Shown: piece by piece, positions 22,420 through 32,844 of the stretch | How positions within the stretch are numbered: position 1 is the first letter of the stretch | Layout of the letters: each line of letters opens with the position of its first letter | NCBI GenBank assembly: GCA_964030785.1 | Contig: OZ034968.1 | Location: 37,703,186-37,767,185 of the forward strand | Reading direction: 5' to 3' | DNA length: 64,000 nt | From: Siderastrea siderea | Lineage: Eukaryota; Cnidaria; Anthozoa; Scleractinia; Rhizangiidae | Position numbers and translations under genes: made by a program | Notes under the pieces: generated by a model | The model's input: the letters and a program-made list of their open reading frames with translations, nothing else | What the model was told of the DNA's origin: nothing | Databases searched by the model: none

Positions 22420-22497
22420 GAGTCTCCCAGTAGCTCAGTTGTTAGAGGGTCCGATCGGTGTACGGAAGGTCATGGGTTCGATTCCCGTCGGGGACTC
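22420..22497 (+). tRNA. tRNA-like gene / SINE head
   Basis: TAGCTCAGTTG (A box, 22431-22441) and GGTTCGATTCC (B box) have tRNA-like spacing, and GAGTCTCC at the 5' end pairs with GGGGACTC at the 3' end. The D-arm alignment is not canonical, and the sequence continues into a T-rich tail. A tRNA-derived SINE is therefore more likely than a functional tRNA. I cannot assign an anticodon safely. Confidence 0.45.
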
Positions 22498-22599
22498 AGA
22501 TTTTTTTCTTTGTCCCACGCTCGCGACATGCAGAATATTTCATCTTTTCTTATAACAGTTCTGCTCAATTGAGATTTTTTCTTTAAACTACTTCGTGCG

Positions 22600-25035
22600 T
22601 TATTTGGTGCAAACAACACATGTCAGTTCGTAGCCATCAATGTATGGCTTGCACGGCAATGCCAGGCCGCCGCATGATCCCTCTACAACATACAGCAGTA
22701 CTCCATCTGAACCTTTCTGGCTTCCAGGCACAACTTCTGGATCCACGTCAATGCACACAAATTCGCTCGAGTGTTTTTGACCAAAATAAGAGGTCATTAA
22801 GTACCTATGGTACTCTCTGGTCCAACCAGCAGGGCATTCATTGGTCGCAGGGCTCATCATGTGAGAGCCACGTGATCCCACATAACACACGGCACATGGT
22901 ACATCGTGGTTGTGAATATTCCTGCCAACTCCAGGCAACAATGACTCATATTCAGCGCTATGAATCGCAGCGGCTGTACCCTGCAAGCCGCTGATGAACT
23001 TGTTGTATTTAGGGTTGTTAGTTAAGCAAGGGAAATTAGATCCTCCTTCTGGGTGATCATAATAACCACTGCCCATCACTCCTGTCGACGACAAGAAATC
23101 AAAAATTAGCCTTCCTATAGCCTGAGGTAATCTCTCGCACAGCTGTTTTTGGATCGTCACTCAACGCTCCTCGCCACAATAAAAACGGCTGTATAGGAGA
23201 CTAAGCTAGAGAATTTACAGGCTTCTTGCAGACTATCTACTATTCGAGAATTCAACTCAAGAATTCTCTCCCGAGAATTCAACTCAGTAGCATGGGTAAC
23301 CAATTCAAGTTCATCCATGCCATTGAGTTGGATTCCAGGAAGCCATTGATGGCATGAATTCCTATTTTTAAAATAGATGGACAATTTGTAGCCTCTTCTT
23401 GTTAGCTTCTAAATTTACCCCGTTCGATTCGCAACACTCTCGGCTGCTCAAGGTCACTCGCAACCATGAATGATGAAATTTGGGTGTATTCGTGTACTAC
23501 TCTTGCCTAAGTAGTGCATTCAGCGTTAGCTGATTAGTTTGAGTCCCCACACGTTTTGTCAAAGAGGAAAACCTTCGATCAGTAGCGCCAACATTTGAGT
23601 GCAAATATGACCGCTCCAATGAATGAAAGCCACCAACCACTTCTTTCCTATGGTGCTGTTCGTTCCTCAAGAATCAAGGGAATGACTAGAAATTATTTTT
23701 CAGGATATTTTTTTGTTAATCCTGAACACCCAACAGATTCTTATCAGTATTGTTAGAAAACTAATATGGTAATATTAAACAAAACTAAACCATTATTTTT
23801 GGATTCCCTTTGATTCTAAACCTGGTCATAGTGAATTCTCCGGTTTTTGGTCAAAAGCTGACGTATAAATTTCTCTTGGATTTCATCTTCAAAATGATTC
23901 TTAATGTATATTTGACATAGCCCCTTTTCAAACGATTAAGATAAACTTTGTCCTGTTTTGGTTTCCAGCGCTCTTGTATTGCCGGCAATGAAAGGGCTGT
24001 TAGTACATTTGGATCCAGTCTCCCCCTACCTGTGTATACAACACTAGCATCCCCAGAGCAGTTGGTTTGCCCCCGGCGGTTGTAATTCACACCTGACAGT
24101 TCCTGTCCCTTGTTCCTTTTTCTCCTCGAGGCCCTGTGTTTCCTTTTGCTCCATTATGACCCGTCTTACCAACATCACCTGATGTTGCAAGTATTTTAAG
24201 AAAATAACACCGGATAGAAAATGTGGCTTCTTGGCGTACAAACCACTAGGCGAGATTGGGTTGGTTCAAGGAACTATTTTATCTGTTTTCTATTGAGTTT
24301 CTTTTCTGCTCCTAGAGAAATCAATGTTACAATTACGCAAAAAAAAAAACATTTTTAAACAATAGCGAGCGATCACTAGCTTCTGGTCGGTATCGAAATC
24401 GAAATATATAATGACGTTAAATGTTTTACAACGGCTTAATACTGATTGTTCGACTGTGTTTTGCTGTTATTATAAGACTGTACTGTGCAAGGAGTTTTGA
24501 ATAAATTTAGGGAAAAAAATGCTTTTTGTTTGAAAATGGTTTTTCTTAAAGTTTTTTAATTGTGTGTAGGTCGACGGAACTTAAGGATCAATAGAACTAA
24601 AAGCGACCGATATGTGTGTGTCATAATCTCAAAAATACTAGGAGCCAATATGAAAATCATAAAATTTTGTATTAGAAAATTTGGAACTCAGTTAAATTCC
24701 GTTATCATGGCTTCGTATCTACTGCCAAAAACCGTTGTGATGAGACGAAATTCCAGTGGGCAGTTGATCAGGCGTTTAGGATCAGGATGAACGAATGAGA
24801 TTGAGGAGGCAGATAGTTGAGTAAGAGATGGCGGACGAGTCGACAGTCTGACAATGAGGGCGGTAAGGAATAGTCCAGGATCATAGGTAGTGAAAACTTT
24901 ACTTATAATAGAAAATCAATAGAACTATTTAAAGCTCCTAATGTTTCGATGTCATTCACCTCACTGTCTAGGTCGTGCTACCTTTTGGTCCCCTTGGTCC
25001 CAGTCTACCTTCTCTTCCATCTTTCCCCTCCCATC
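22600..25035 (-). pseudogene. Short-chain collagen C4-like gene, copy C
   Basis: Exons on the minus strand: 24982-25035, 54 bp, WEGKDGREGRLGPRGPKG. 24030-24178, 149 bp, with GHNGAKGNTGPRGEKG then NYNRRGQTNCSGDASVVYTG. 22600-23081, last exon with an intact C4-like domain (SHMMSPATNECPAGWTREY ... CVVCTK). Splice sites fit: TCGACAG acceptor at 23082, ACAG/GTAGGG and AAAG/GTAGCA donors. Junctions are phase 1. Exon 24030-24178 is one base short (149 instead of 150), which shifts the frame and gives an early TGA. Unless this is a sequencing error, the gene is broken. The last exon is the longest version in the window, with extra residues including CAVCYVGSRGS. Confidence 0.75.
23262..23365. repeat. 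Intronic direct repeat, copy 1
   Basis: The segment with GAATTCAACTCAGTAGC and GAGTTGGATTCCAG recurs at 25370-25460 in the same orientation. Both copies lie in introns or flanks of collagen copy C. The minus-strand translation is protein-like (GIQLNGMDELELVTHATELN), but no splice context supports an exon. Confidence 0.5.
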
Positions 25036-25199
25036 CTCAAACATACAAAAAACAACAATCATCTGAATCATCGTTTATTTGCAGCCTTTGCCAGGAGCCT
25101 CTGCCAATCGAATGTCAGCCATATTCGCCCAAAAGCAAACGTTTCTTGCAACGAACTAGCTAACACTTAAAAATGGTCTTTACAGAGGAACAGAAGACA

Positions 25200-25366
25200 T
25201 TTTCTGAATATGAACAGATGACGACCATTTGCAGTAAATGATATCGACTTTTTGATAAAAGAACAGCCTAAATAAAATTCAGCCTTGAACTGACAAGATT
25301 CGAGCTCATGTCCACTGTGATACCGCTGCTGCGTTGTAACCAACTGAGCCATCAAGCCAACTCAAC
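25200..25366 (-). mobile_element. tRNA-derived SINE
   Basis: On the minus strand TGGCTCAGTTGG (A box, plus 25341-25352) and GAGCTCGAATCTT (B box, plus 25296-25308) have tRNA-like spacing. They are followed by a SINE-like body reading GTCAGTTCAAGGCTGAATTT. The right end touches the direct repeat at 25370. Body end not fixed exactly. Confidence 0.55.
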
Positions 25367-25460
25367 TCGAGAATTCAACTCAGTAGCCTGGGTAACCAAT
25401 TCATGTTCACCCATGCTGTTGAGTTGGATTCCAGTAAGTCACTTATGGAATGAATTCCCC

Positions 25461-26188
25461 GAATTCCCCGAGAGACGATTTGTGGTCTCTTTTTTTTTGT
25501 AAGCGTCTTCTCATCGCCCTGAGCCGCTCACGGTCCCTAGCGGCCAGGAACGACAAAAATCGGCTGCATTCCTGTGCTACTCTTGCCTAAGTAGACTAAG
25601 TAGTAAATGCAGCTTTACCTGGCGAAAATGTGTTGTTTCGATTTTCAAATTGATGTGTGTTTTCGTGCGAACAGTGGATAGCCTCGCTTCAAAAGCGGAC
25701 AATTGTTGCACTGGATGGTCTCAGGTATGGCCTGAAAGTCCATGAAGATGTTCTGAAAGTCCATGGAGAAATTCATGATCAGAAAGAAGATAATATTTTC
25801 TCTCTATAACGAGTGAATTTTGTTTCCAGACGGTGCGATGTAATTATCGAGTATGTTTTTGGTAAGAGTTTTGTCAATTGTTTAAAAAGAGCTCTTCATG
25901 TTTATTAAGTTATTTTACAGTGAAATTTAAGTAAGACTTAGCTGTCGGAAGCCTGTCGGTAATCTGTTGCCGTCTGTCGGTAGATTGTTGGCCCACAGTT
26001 GACCAACAGTCGGCCGACAGTCGGTGGAGGGGAGCTCTTCTTCACAATCACCGATCCCTATTAAGTAATACTAGACAATACCTGACATGGCCTCTTAAAA
26101 AGCGATTACGATGATTTTGTCCTCTTTTTAGCGAGCGCTCTTGGAAATAAACAGAGTTATAGAACATTTGTATCCAGTCTCTTCCCAC
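25461..26188. other. No gene seen between collagen copies C and D
   Basis: Contains a CTGTCGG-type simple repeat at 25940-26020 (GTCGGTAATCTG, GTCGGTAGATTG, CAGTCGGCCGACAGTCGG). The last exon expected downstream of copy D is absent here. Confidence 0.45.
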
Positions 26189-27833
26189 CTGTGTATATAA
26201 CACTAGCATCTCCAGAGCAGTTAGACCGTCCCCAGCGGTTGTAATTCACACCTCACAGTTCCTGTCTCTTGTTTCCCTTTTCTCCTTGAGCTCCTGAGTT
26301 TCCTTTTGCCCCATTATGACCCGTCTTATTAACAGCACCTAATAATAATAATCTTTATGGAGGAAGCTCCCGTCACAATGCGTGGTTTTCAGGGAGGTCC
26401 TCCTGGTGTTGCAAATATCAAAGGTAAGAAAACAATCTTACACTTGCTCGAAGATGCATTTTGGAGTAATTAGCGAGAGATTGTTGCTGGTCGGGACCCA
26501 AATGGAAACAGCTCTGGAATAAAATTAAGAGTTTCCAAACAGTTAAATACTTATTGTTGCCCTCTCTTGTGAGACTGTTCTTTCCTGTTTCTCAATAATG
26601 ATAACGTTGGTTGCATGGCTTACGTGAACGGCTACATTCAAACGTACGATAAGCAAACGAGTGAAAAGGCTCTAAAACCAACGTAGAAAGTAACAAAAAC
26701 ACTACTTTTCTTTTCTTTCTTTTGTTTTCTGTCAGTAGAAGTTAAGAGAATAACGGATTCCAGTAATTGCATTGTGCAAGACTTTTTGAATAAAGTTAGA
26801 AAAAAGCGCCTTTTGGCTTAAACCTGTTTTTCTTTTCTTAAGGTTTATTAAAAGCGTCTAGGTCAAGAGATGTGTGTGCCATAAAATCTCAAAAATATCA
26901 TGAACGAACATAAAAATCATAAATTTTTCTATGAGAAAATTTGGAACTTTAAGTTCCATTATCGCCGCTTCATGTTTACCGACAAAAACCGTTGTGATGA
27001 GACGAAATTGGTGCGGTTGAAAGGCGTTTAGGATGAATGAGGTTGAGTAGGCAGAGAGTAGCTGAGGATGAATGAGGTTGAGTAGGCAGAGAGTAGCTGA
27101 GGGTGGTAAGGAATAGTTCAGAAACATAGGAAGCGAAAGCTTTCCTTGTGACTGAAAATCAATAAAACTATCTGACGCTTCCAATAATTTAATATCAATC
27201 ACGTCACTGTCTAGGTCGCGAACTACCTTTTGGTCCCCTTGGTCCTAGTCTATCTTGCTCTTCCATCTCTCCCGTCCCATCGTTAAGCATATAAAAAATA
27301 ACATTCATTGTTTATTTATAGCCTCGACCAATCGGCAAAAAGTGTTTACAACAAATTAGGTAACACTTAAAAACTGGTCTACAAAACGAATGTTTGTTCA
27401 TTATACATGATTATGCTGGTTTTCGGTGCTTGGGAATTTCGGTGAGCGACGAAAAGGGCACTTACAGTGATACCTGTTAGCCACGATCCTTCGCGTTTTT
27501 AATTGATTGCTTTATGTTGTCATAGAGTGACATCATCTGACAAACAAACAAGAAAGCTATCATTTCAAACCACAATGAATAACGCATCTTTTAAGACAAC
27601 TATGAATCAGTCTCTTATTGGCTGGAAATACGTCCGTTTTCAGCCCAGACTGGCTCGCAAATAACATGAATTCAAGTTTCGCTCTAAAATCATTTAGGCT
27701 GCATTTAGGCAGCGTCTCAATGCCCGGCAGCCGGACGCAGATCTTTCAAGACTAAAAATTAACGATCTGCTTAATATGTAAGCCTCACCTGGAAGTCCCA
27801 GGAGCTTCGACCTTCCATCTTTTCCATCTCGAC
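26189..27833 (-). pseudogene. Short-chain collagen C4-like gene, copy D (5' exons)
   Basis: Exons on the minus strand: 27789-27833, 45 bp, GRDGKDG core with donor CCAG/GTGAGG. About 27227-27281, 55 bp, whose acceptor AG is CG and whose frame is shifted. 26189-26338, 150 bp, with GHNGAKGNSGAQGEKG then NYNRWGRSNCSGDASVIYTG. The last is full length but carries a TGA in place of a serine codon before GVNY. A 60-bp insertion (26339-26400) supplies a new acceptor. No last exon follows, so C and D may be one rearranged gene. Confidence 0.65.
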
Positions 27834-28589
27834 CTGTTTTAAAATACGAGAAGCGACAAGAATGTCCGAGTTAACCTAAAGGAAGGGGTAAATTCTTCAA
27901 ATGTGTTGTTTTCAACAGAAATGGCTGTTTTTAAAACTTCAGTACTGTCAAACAATTGTTTTTTTTAAAATATGCTTAAGGTTATAAAGAAACCTCTTTT
28001 TTAAAAGCGACGATGGTCATGCAATTTGACAACCAAAATTTCTCGCATGGTTAGATTACCAGATTTTGTTACCCATGGTGCTCCCCTGGCTCACTTCGCG
28101 CCCTGGAGCTCGGCTAATAAACTAACAGTGAAAGATACGCAGAAAGAAATCTTTCACACAATAGTGCAAACAACTTCTGTTATATCAATACAAAATTGAA
28201 TTTTGCCTTAAAATTATATAAATACATTTGTAAGTTTGTTCACTGCTTGCGTTTTTATGGTGCTACAAATTGCAATTAGTTGTGAATTTTTTTTAATAAA
28301 ACAACTAGGTAAAAATAAATTATATCTAAATAAACGAACAAACAAATGGACGGAAGGATGGATATTGGGATGGATGTATGGACGGATGGACGGACGGACG
28401 ATGTTTAAGTGAGTCGGACTGGCCTGCAAGACTCCAACGCGCGTGTTTTAGCCTTTTAAAATGGCTTTAAAATTTAAGCCAATAGTTGTAACTGCAGATT
28501 TGATTTGTGTTAAAAAAAACTTGATCCGCTTTATTAGCGTTTACAAGAGTGACGAGCCTGTGCGACTCCCACGCCTTGTTTCAGCCTTT
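27834..28589. other. Repeat-derived, no gene
   Basis: 27990-28110 resembles 37490-37560 and 37720-37760 (AAGCGACGATGGTCATGC, ACCAAAATTT). A degenerate GGACGG/GGATGG microsatellite lies at 28344-28401, as in the related block at 37671-37704. Confidence 0.45.
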
Positions 28590-29155
28590 CTAGAGTTTTG
28601 CCCTCACGAGTATATCTTTAAGGGAACGCCCTATTTTGTACGATATTAGGGGCGGTTCTATGAAAATGTTGTTAAGCAGTGGTTGCTGTTGTATAAAATG
28701 CCAGCTGTCCATGTGTATTGGTTTTAAGTTAGGCGCTTCTGTGTGATATTGCGTTACAAAGGGCAAGATTTTCTTGTTTTCTATTTGGTTTTTATCGGAA
28801 GGCTTGATTTCTGTCTTCAAAAGTAACTTCCGAGAGGGTTGACTGAAAAAAGTTCTCCTGGGTGTTCTCTCTCAAGAAGATGTGTTTTCAAGTTTGTGAT
28901 GCTCCCTTCAAATAACGAGTAAGTTCTGAGTAGTCTTAGAGCCTCGTGCTCTCCTTTGATGAAGCCTCTTGTTACTCCAGATGGAGGGCAGGTTGAAAAA
29001 TGGGTGTACTGAAATGTTTCAGTGGGCTTTAAATGGGTGCGTAAATCCAGCACCGACTTGGTTTTAAATCTCTCGCCTTTGCCATTAGTAGTGAAGAAGT
29101 TTGTTTCTCTTTCGGATAGTTCAGCCGTAAACTTGATAGTTTGATTCATTTCCCG
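28590..29155 (-). pseudogene. Penelope-like element fragment (C-terminal RT region)
   Basis: Two overlapping minus-strand frames (joined by a shift near 28818) match the C-terminal 200 residues of the PLE ORF at 41982-44057. Shared blocks are ELSERETNFF vs DISQKEINFL, HFSTCPPSGVTRGFIKGE and the end GRSLKDILVRAKL. Both copies stop right after AKL with no GIY-YIG domain. The 5' part with the catalytic motifs is missing. An in-frame stop interrupts the middle region. Confidence 0.8.
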
Positions 29156-29343
29156 TCCTTTGTACAGCTGCAACGTAAAATGATCACATTTACTGGGGTG
29201 TGTATCTGAACTGGAAATACTCCTCCAATGTACCAGTGAGTAAAATCCAAGAGCGCATACGTTTACTTCCTGGTCGAAATTAGGAGAAACTGAGCAAAAA
29301 GAATTGTTACATGCAATATTAAATACTGCATTAACAAGAAAAC

Positions 29344-29543
29344 TAGCCTGAGAAAACAGCCGACGTCTCACGAGGTCGCCACTTGAGCCCTCGCGGGAAT
29401 TTTGTTTCAACCAATCAGAAGCACTACCTAGATCTGGGTAGTGACGCGTCATCAGTATAGAATTTCTGCGCTCGTTACTCAGACGTCGTTTTGCGAGGGC
29501 TCAAGTGGCGACCTCGTGAGACGTCGGCTGTTTTCTCAGGCTA
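29344..29543. mobile_element. 200-bp MITE, 9-bp target duplication (MULE-like)
   Basis: Inverted repeats of about 50 bp start TAGCCTGAGAAAACAGCC and end with the complement. CAAGAAAAC flanks both sides (29335-29343 and 29544-29552). The related locus at 7403-7425 shows the empty site. A 9-bp duplication fits Mutator-like elements, though the family is not proven. Confidence 0.8.
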
Positions 29544-29552
29544 CAAGAAAAC

Positions 29553-30380
29553 CGCATAGAATGCAGTCCCGTTATCCGCTCGGACCTCACTCGACCTTGG
29601 GGTCAGGTCCCGAACATTTGCTTCAGTGTAACATAGTGTGTTATTTTACCAGTGGATATCTCAAACCTCGAATATCTCGAAGACACCCTTCATTCAAATC
29701 AAATCTGCGTCCCTTGAGACAATTTTCCCATATTTTTACCTCCCGATATCTCGAATCACCTTCGAAGAAATTTAAAACAGCTTTTAATACTGAGGAAATT
29801 CAACTGGGGAAACTAAAAATATTCTCTGTTTTTTTAATCTTTCTGGTCAGTAAACGGACAAAAAGAAACGCTGGAGAGTGAACAGAAGGGGAGGGGGAGG
29901 GGGGACAAGAAAAATTCCTCCGCCATCCCCTCTCAATTTCTCTTCCCAGTCCGCCCAATGTGTGTAATTTGTTTCCTATTTCTACAAGTTCTCGCCCCTT
30001 TCTCTTCTGGATTCGCGCCCCATGTCCCCACCCTCACTAAGGAGCTAGAAGCTTCTTCACAAGTTAATTGCAATTTACGGCAGCTCAAGCTAAATGTTGA
30101 AGCGCTTCAAGGCACAGTCAGACCAGACTTTTGTACATAGAGGATGGTAAGCCTGTAAAACACCAAAAAAAGAAAGTGATCTTTGCTTACTTAAATCACT
30201 CAATAAAGAACAAAATGGGTGAATGATAATTTACAAATATTTCTATAACTTGTTGGTAACACTTGGCACACGGCCATGCAAAACTTAGAATTTATCCAAT
30301 TGTTTCATTATTTTTTAATATTATTAAACAATATATCTCACTAGCTAAATATCCAACGAATTCTTCTCATATTTTCTACA
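29553..30380 (+). repeat. Repeat shared with 7380-7790, upstream of TRIM gene
   Basis: Same order of blocks as at 7425-7790. A G-rich stretch (29887-29906) follows, then the exon-like segment at 29958-30140. No promoter element identified. Confidence 0.5.
29958..30140 (+). pseudogene. Exon-like segment with CNLRQLKLNVEALQ motif
   Basis: 60 codons: a hydrophobic signal-like start (ICFLFLQVLAPFSSGFA), then NCNLRQLKLNVEALQ, which could form a short coiled coil, then a stop. A degenerate copy (NLWQLKPNVDALQ) precedes the other TRIM gene at 57637-57720. Such a leader plus coil is plausible as the first exon of a secreted collagen-like protein, but it is on the plus strand. I cannot name the gene. 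Confidence 0.3.
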
Positions 30381-30666
30381 GCCAGGAGATTGCAAAGTCG
30401 CTAAATATTTAATCAAAATTGATCTCGTCTGAATGTTGGTTAGACAGCATTTAAGTTTCTGCAATTTTATGGCAACGAGATCACACGATACCTTTTTCGA
30501 ACTTCGCCCTTGCTTGCACTCCACCGGGATAGCCTTGGGACAAGGCTTCGCATGGATGCACTCCAATCCACGTTACAATGATTCCATCTTTGGCAAGATA
30601 TCAACTCCCATCTAGTCACGCATAATCAGTCGCGGCACCCAGATTTAAGCGACACTTATTTTGATC
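30141..30666. other. 5' flank of TRIM gene
   Basis: No gene. The last 60 bases (GGCACCCAGATTTAAGCGAC) match the region before the other TRIM start (CACCCAGATTTAGACGA), so part of the 5' leader was duplicated along with the gene. Confidence 0.5.
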
Positions 30667-32844
30667 ATGGATGTTCAGCAGCTTTTCAAGAATCTTAAGA
30701 AAGAGGCAGAGTGTCCACTTTGTTTAGAAACAGTGAAAAATCCCAAAACTTTGCCATGTCTTCACTCGTTCTGCCTGGTGTGTCTCGACAAACTGGCAGG
30801 CTTCGCAAGAAGACAACTAGAAACAACAATCAAATGCCCTGTTTGCCAGACGTCCTTCCAAATCCCCGAAGGAGACACATTCAACAACTTGCCCACATCT
30901 TTTCATCTCAATCGACTCGTGGATGTTCTTGCGCTGAGAGATGGCAGTACACAGACACAGAATTGCAGCAGTTGTGAGGAGAACAACAGCGCAACATGTT
31001 ACTGTTTCGTGTGCCAGAACTTTCTCTGCAAATCTTGTCTTGACGCTCATCAACGCTTGAAGGCTACAAGAGGTCATCGCAATGTTTTGATCGACAAATT
31101 GCAAGCGCAAGATGTCGAGGAGTTGATCAACAGACCAGTGATGTGTTCACAGCAATATCACGAAAATCAACCCCTGGAATTTTATTGTGAAGAATGTAAA
31201 GTTCCTATTTGCCACAAGTGCAGTGTAGTGAGTCATAATCGACACACCATGATAGACACACAGAAAGCCGCTCAAATACAGAAGATGCAAATGGCGGAAG
31301 CTATGGCGAAAGTGAAAGCGGAAACGGTTATTTGTGAGAATCAAATACAGAAAGAAATTGACTTAATGGACAAAAACAAATACGAAATTTTGTTCGCTGA
31401 AAAGAAGATGACAGACGCTGTGGAAGAATTAATTCGTGATTTGCGGGAACATGAGAGGACAATGAAAGCCAGGTTGCATGAAATCTATGAAGCACAACAA
31501 AAACATCACGCGACACGGCTAGACGACTTCGAGGTGGTTGTCACTCAACTGAAAAGTTGCGTTGAACGAGGGGAAGGCGTCTTAGAACGAAACATCAGCG
31601 CTGAAATTCTACAAGCAAATCAGGCCATAATAGGACGCTGTGAAGAACTGCTGAATACAAGGAAACCTAAAATTTATAAACCGCCTCATGTCCATTACAT
31701 AGTGGAAAATAAGCTGAATATTTTTGATCGAATAGTAGTGAGTAATACCGATCCTTCTATGTCGTCCGCTGTAGGCCAAGGTGAGAAGGCCGCGAAACAA
31801 GATACAGAAACAAATTTCACGATTGTAACCAGAGATTCAGATGGTTTGCAGTGTTATCACGAAGATGATCAAATAAAAGTCGACATTTTAACTCCACGAG
31901 GTAATCAATTAAAAACAGAGATTAAAGACATCAACAACGGCAAATACACAGTAACATACACACCACAGAGTGATGGACAACATAGAGTGGAGATCCAAGT
32001 TAATGGAGAACCGCTGACTGGTAGTCCCTGGGTTGTGCAGGTTTTGCAGCAGTATCAACTTGCGTTTCAATTTGGATCAACTGGTAAAGGACAAGGAGAG
32101 TTTGACGGGCTTTGGGATATCGCGGTGAGTGAAAAAACTGAGACGATTGCCGTGGCTGACTATAATAATAAGAGAATTCAGATGTTTAGCTCTGATGGGA
32201 ATTTCCTGAGAGAGATTGTCCTCAACAGTGGACCTTCTTCCTTGGCTTTTACCGTGGCTGGTGACGTCCTTGCTTGTAGCCCTGACGATGACAATAACCT
32301 TTCTCTGTTTACTGAAGGTGGTCAGCTCATCAGGCACATCAATCATTCACACCTAAAGAAAGCTTTTCACCTATCTGTTGGAAGTGATGGTCGTATGATC
32401 ACATGTGCCTGGGAAGACAAGAAGATCAAAGTCCTGTCCCCAGACGGGAAAGATTTGCTACTGTCCTTCAGTGCTCCAGGTTGTTATTCAGACCCGTGGT
32501 GCGCTGTTTATCATCAGGACAAATTCTTTGTCTCTTATGCTTTTGCTGGTTGTGTCAAGGTATTTAACAATGCAGGGATGTATGTGTATGATATAGGCAG
32601 CGAGGGATCTGCTGACGGACAGTTGAGTAAACCTATTGGACTCGCTATTGATAAGTTTAACCATCTGATTGTGTGTGACGCAGGAAACAAAAGACTGCAA
32701 CTTTTCACACTAGACGGGAAGTTTGTCACCAAGGTAGAAGGACAATTTTTCGACGGTAGCGGGCTTACTTATAATGCGACGTCTAGCAGTGGATATTTGT
32801 TTGTGGCCGATTTTGACAAAAACTGCGTTTATGTTTTTCGATAA
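30667..32844 (+). CDS. TRIM-NHL E3 ubiquitin ligase-like protein (intact)
   Basis: 725 residues in one exon. RING C3HC4: C16, C19, C31, H33, C36, C39, C57, C60. B-box 1 around 100-140, B-box 2 around 160-195 (FYCEECKVPICHKCSVVSHN). Coiled coil about 205-335, filamin-type domain about 365-470, six-bladed NHL propeller from about 480 to the end (VYVFR). This is the TRIM2/3/71 (class VII) layout. RING and B-boxes act in ubiquitin transfer, while filamin/NHL bind protein or RNA partners in known members. Start: ATG at 30667, aligned with the paralogue at 60655 (MxVQQLFKNLKKEAECP). The absence of introns suggests an old retrocopy that was then amplified as DNA, since the flanks are duplicated too. 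Confidence 0.93.
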   Translation: MDVQQLFKNLKKEAECPLCLETVKNPKTLPCLHSFCLVCLDKLAGFARRQLETTIKCPVCQTSFQIPEGDTFNNLPTSFHLNRLVDVLALRDGSTQTQNCSSCEENNSATCYCFVCQNFLCKSCLDAHQRLKATRGHRNVLIDKLQAQDVEELINRPVMCSQQYHENQPLEFYCEECKVPICHKCSVVSHNRHTMIDTQKAAQIQKMQMAEAMAKVKAETVICENQIQKEIDLMDKNKYEILFAEKKMTDAVEELIRDLREHERTMKARLHEIYEAQQKHHATRLDDFEVVVTQLKSCVERGEGVLERNISAEILQANQAIIGRCEELLNTRKPKIYKPPHVHYIVENKLNIFDRIVVSNTDPSMSSAVGQGEKAAKQDTETNFTIVTRDSDGLQCYHEDDQIKVDILTPRGNQLKTEIKDINNGKYTVTYTPQSDGQHRVEIQVNGEPLTGSPWVVQVLQQYQLAFQFGSTGKGQGEFDGLWDIAVSEKTETIAVADYNNKRIQMFSSDGNFLREIVLNSGPSSLAFTVAGDVLACSPDDDNNLSLFTEGGQLIRHINHSHLKKAFHLSVGSDGRMITCAWEDKKIKVLSPDGKDLLLSFSAPGCYSDPWCAVYHQDKFFVSYAFAGCVKVFNNAGMYVYDIGSEGSADGQLSKPIGLAIDKFNHLIVCDAGNKRLQLFTLDGKFVTKVEGQFFDGSGLTYNATSSSGYLFVADFDKNCVYVFR

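Noticed and set aside
22420..22497. Functional tRNA gene
   Set aside because: The A and B boxes are good, but D-arm placement is off and a T-rich SINE-like tail follows. Kept only as tRNA-like.
23157..23384. Collagen-linked exon from the GIQLNGMDELEL frame
   Set aside because: Repeated at 25370-25460, but without splice sites or phase compatible with the collagen gene.
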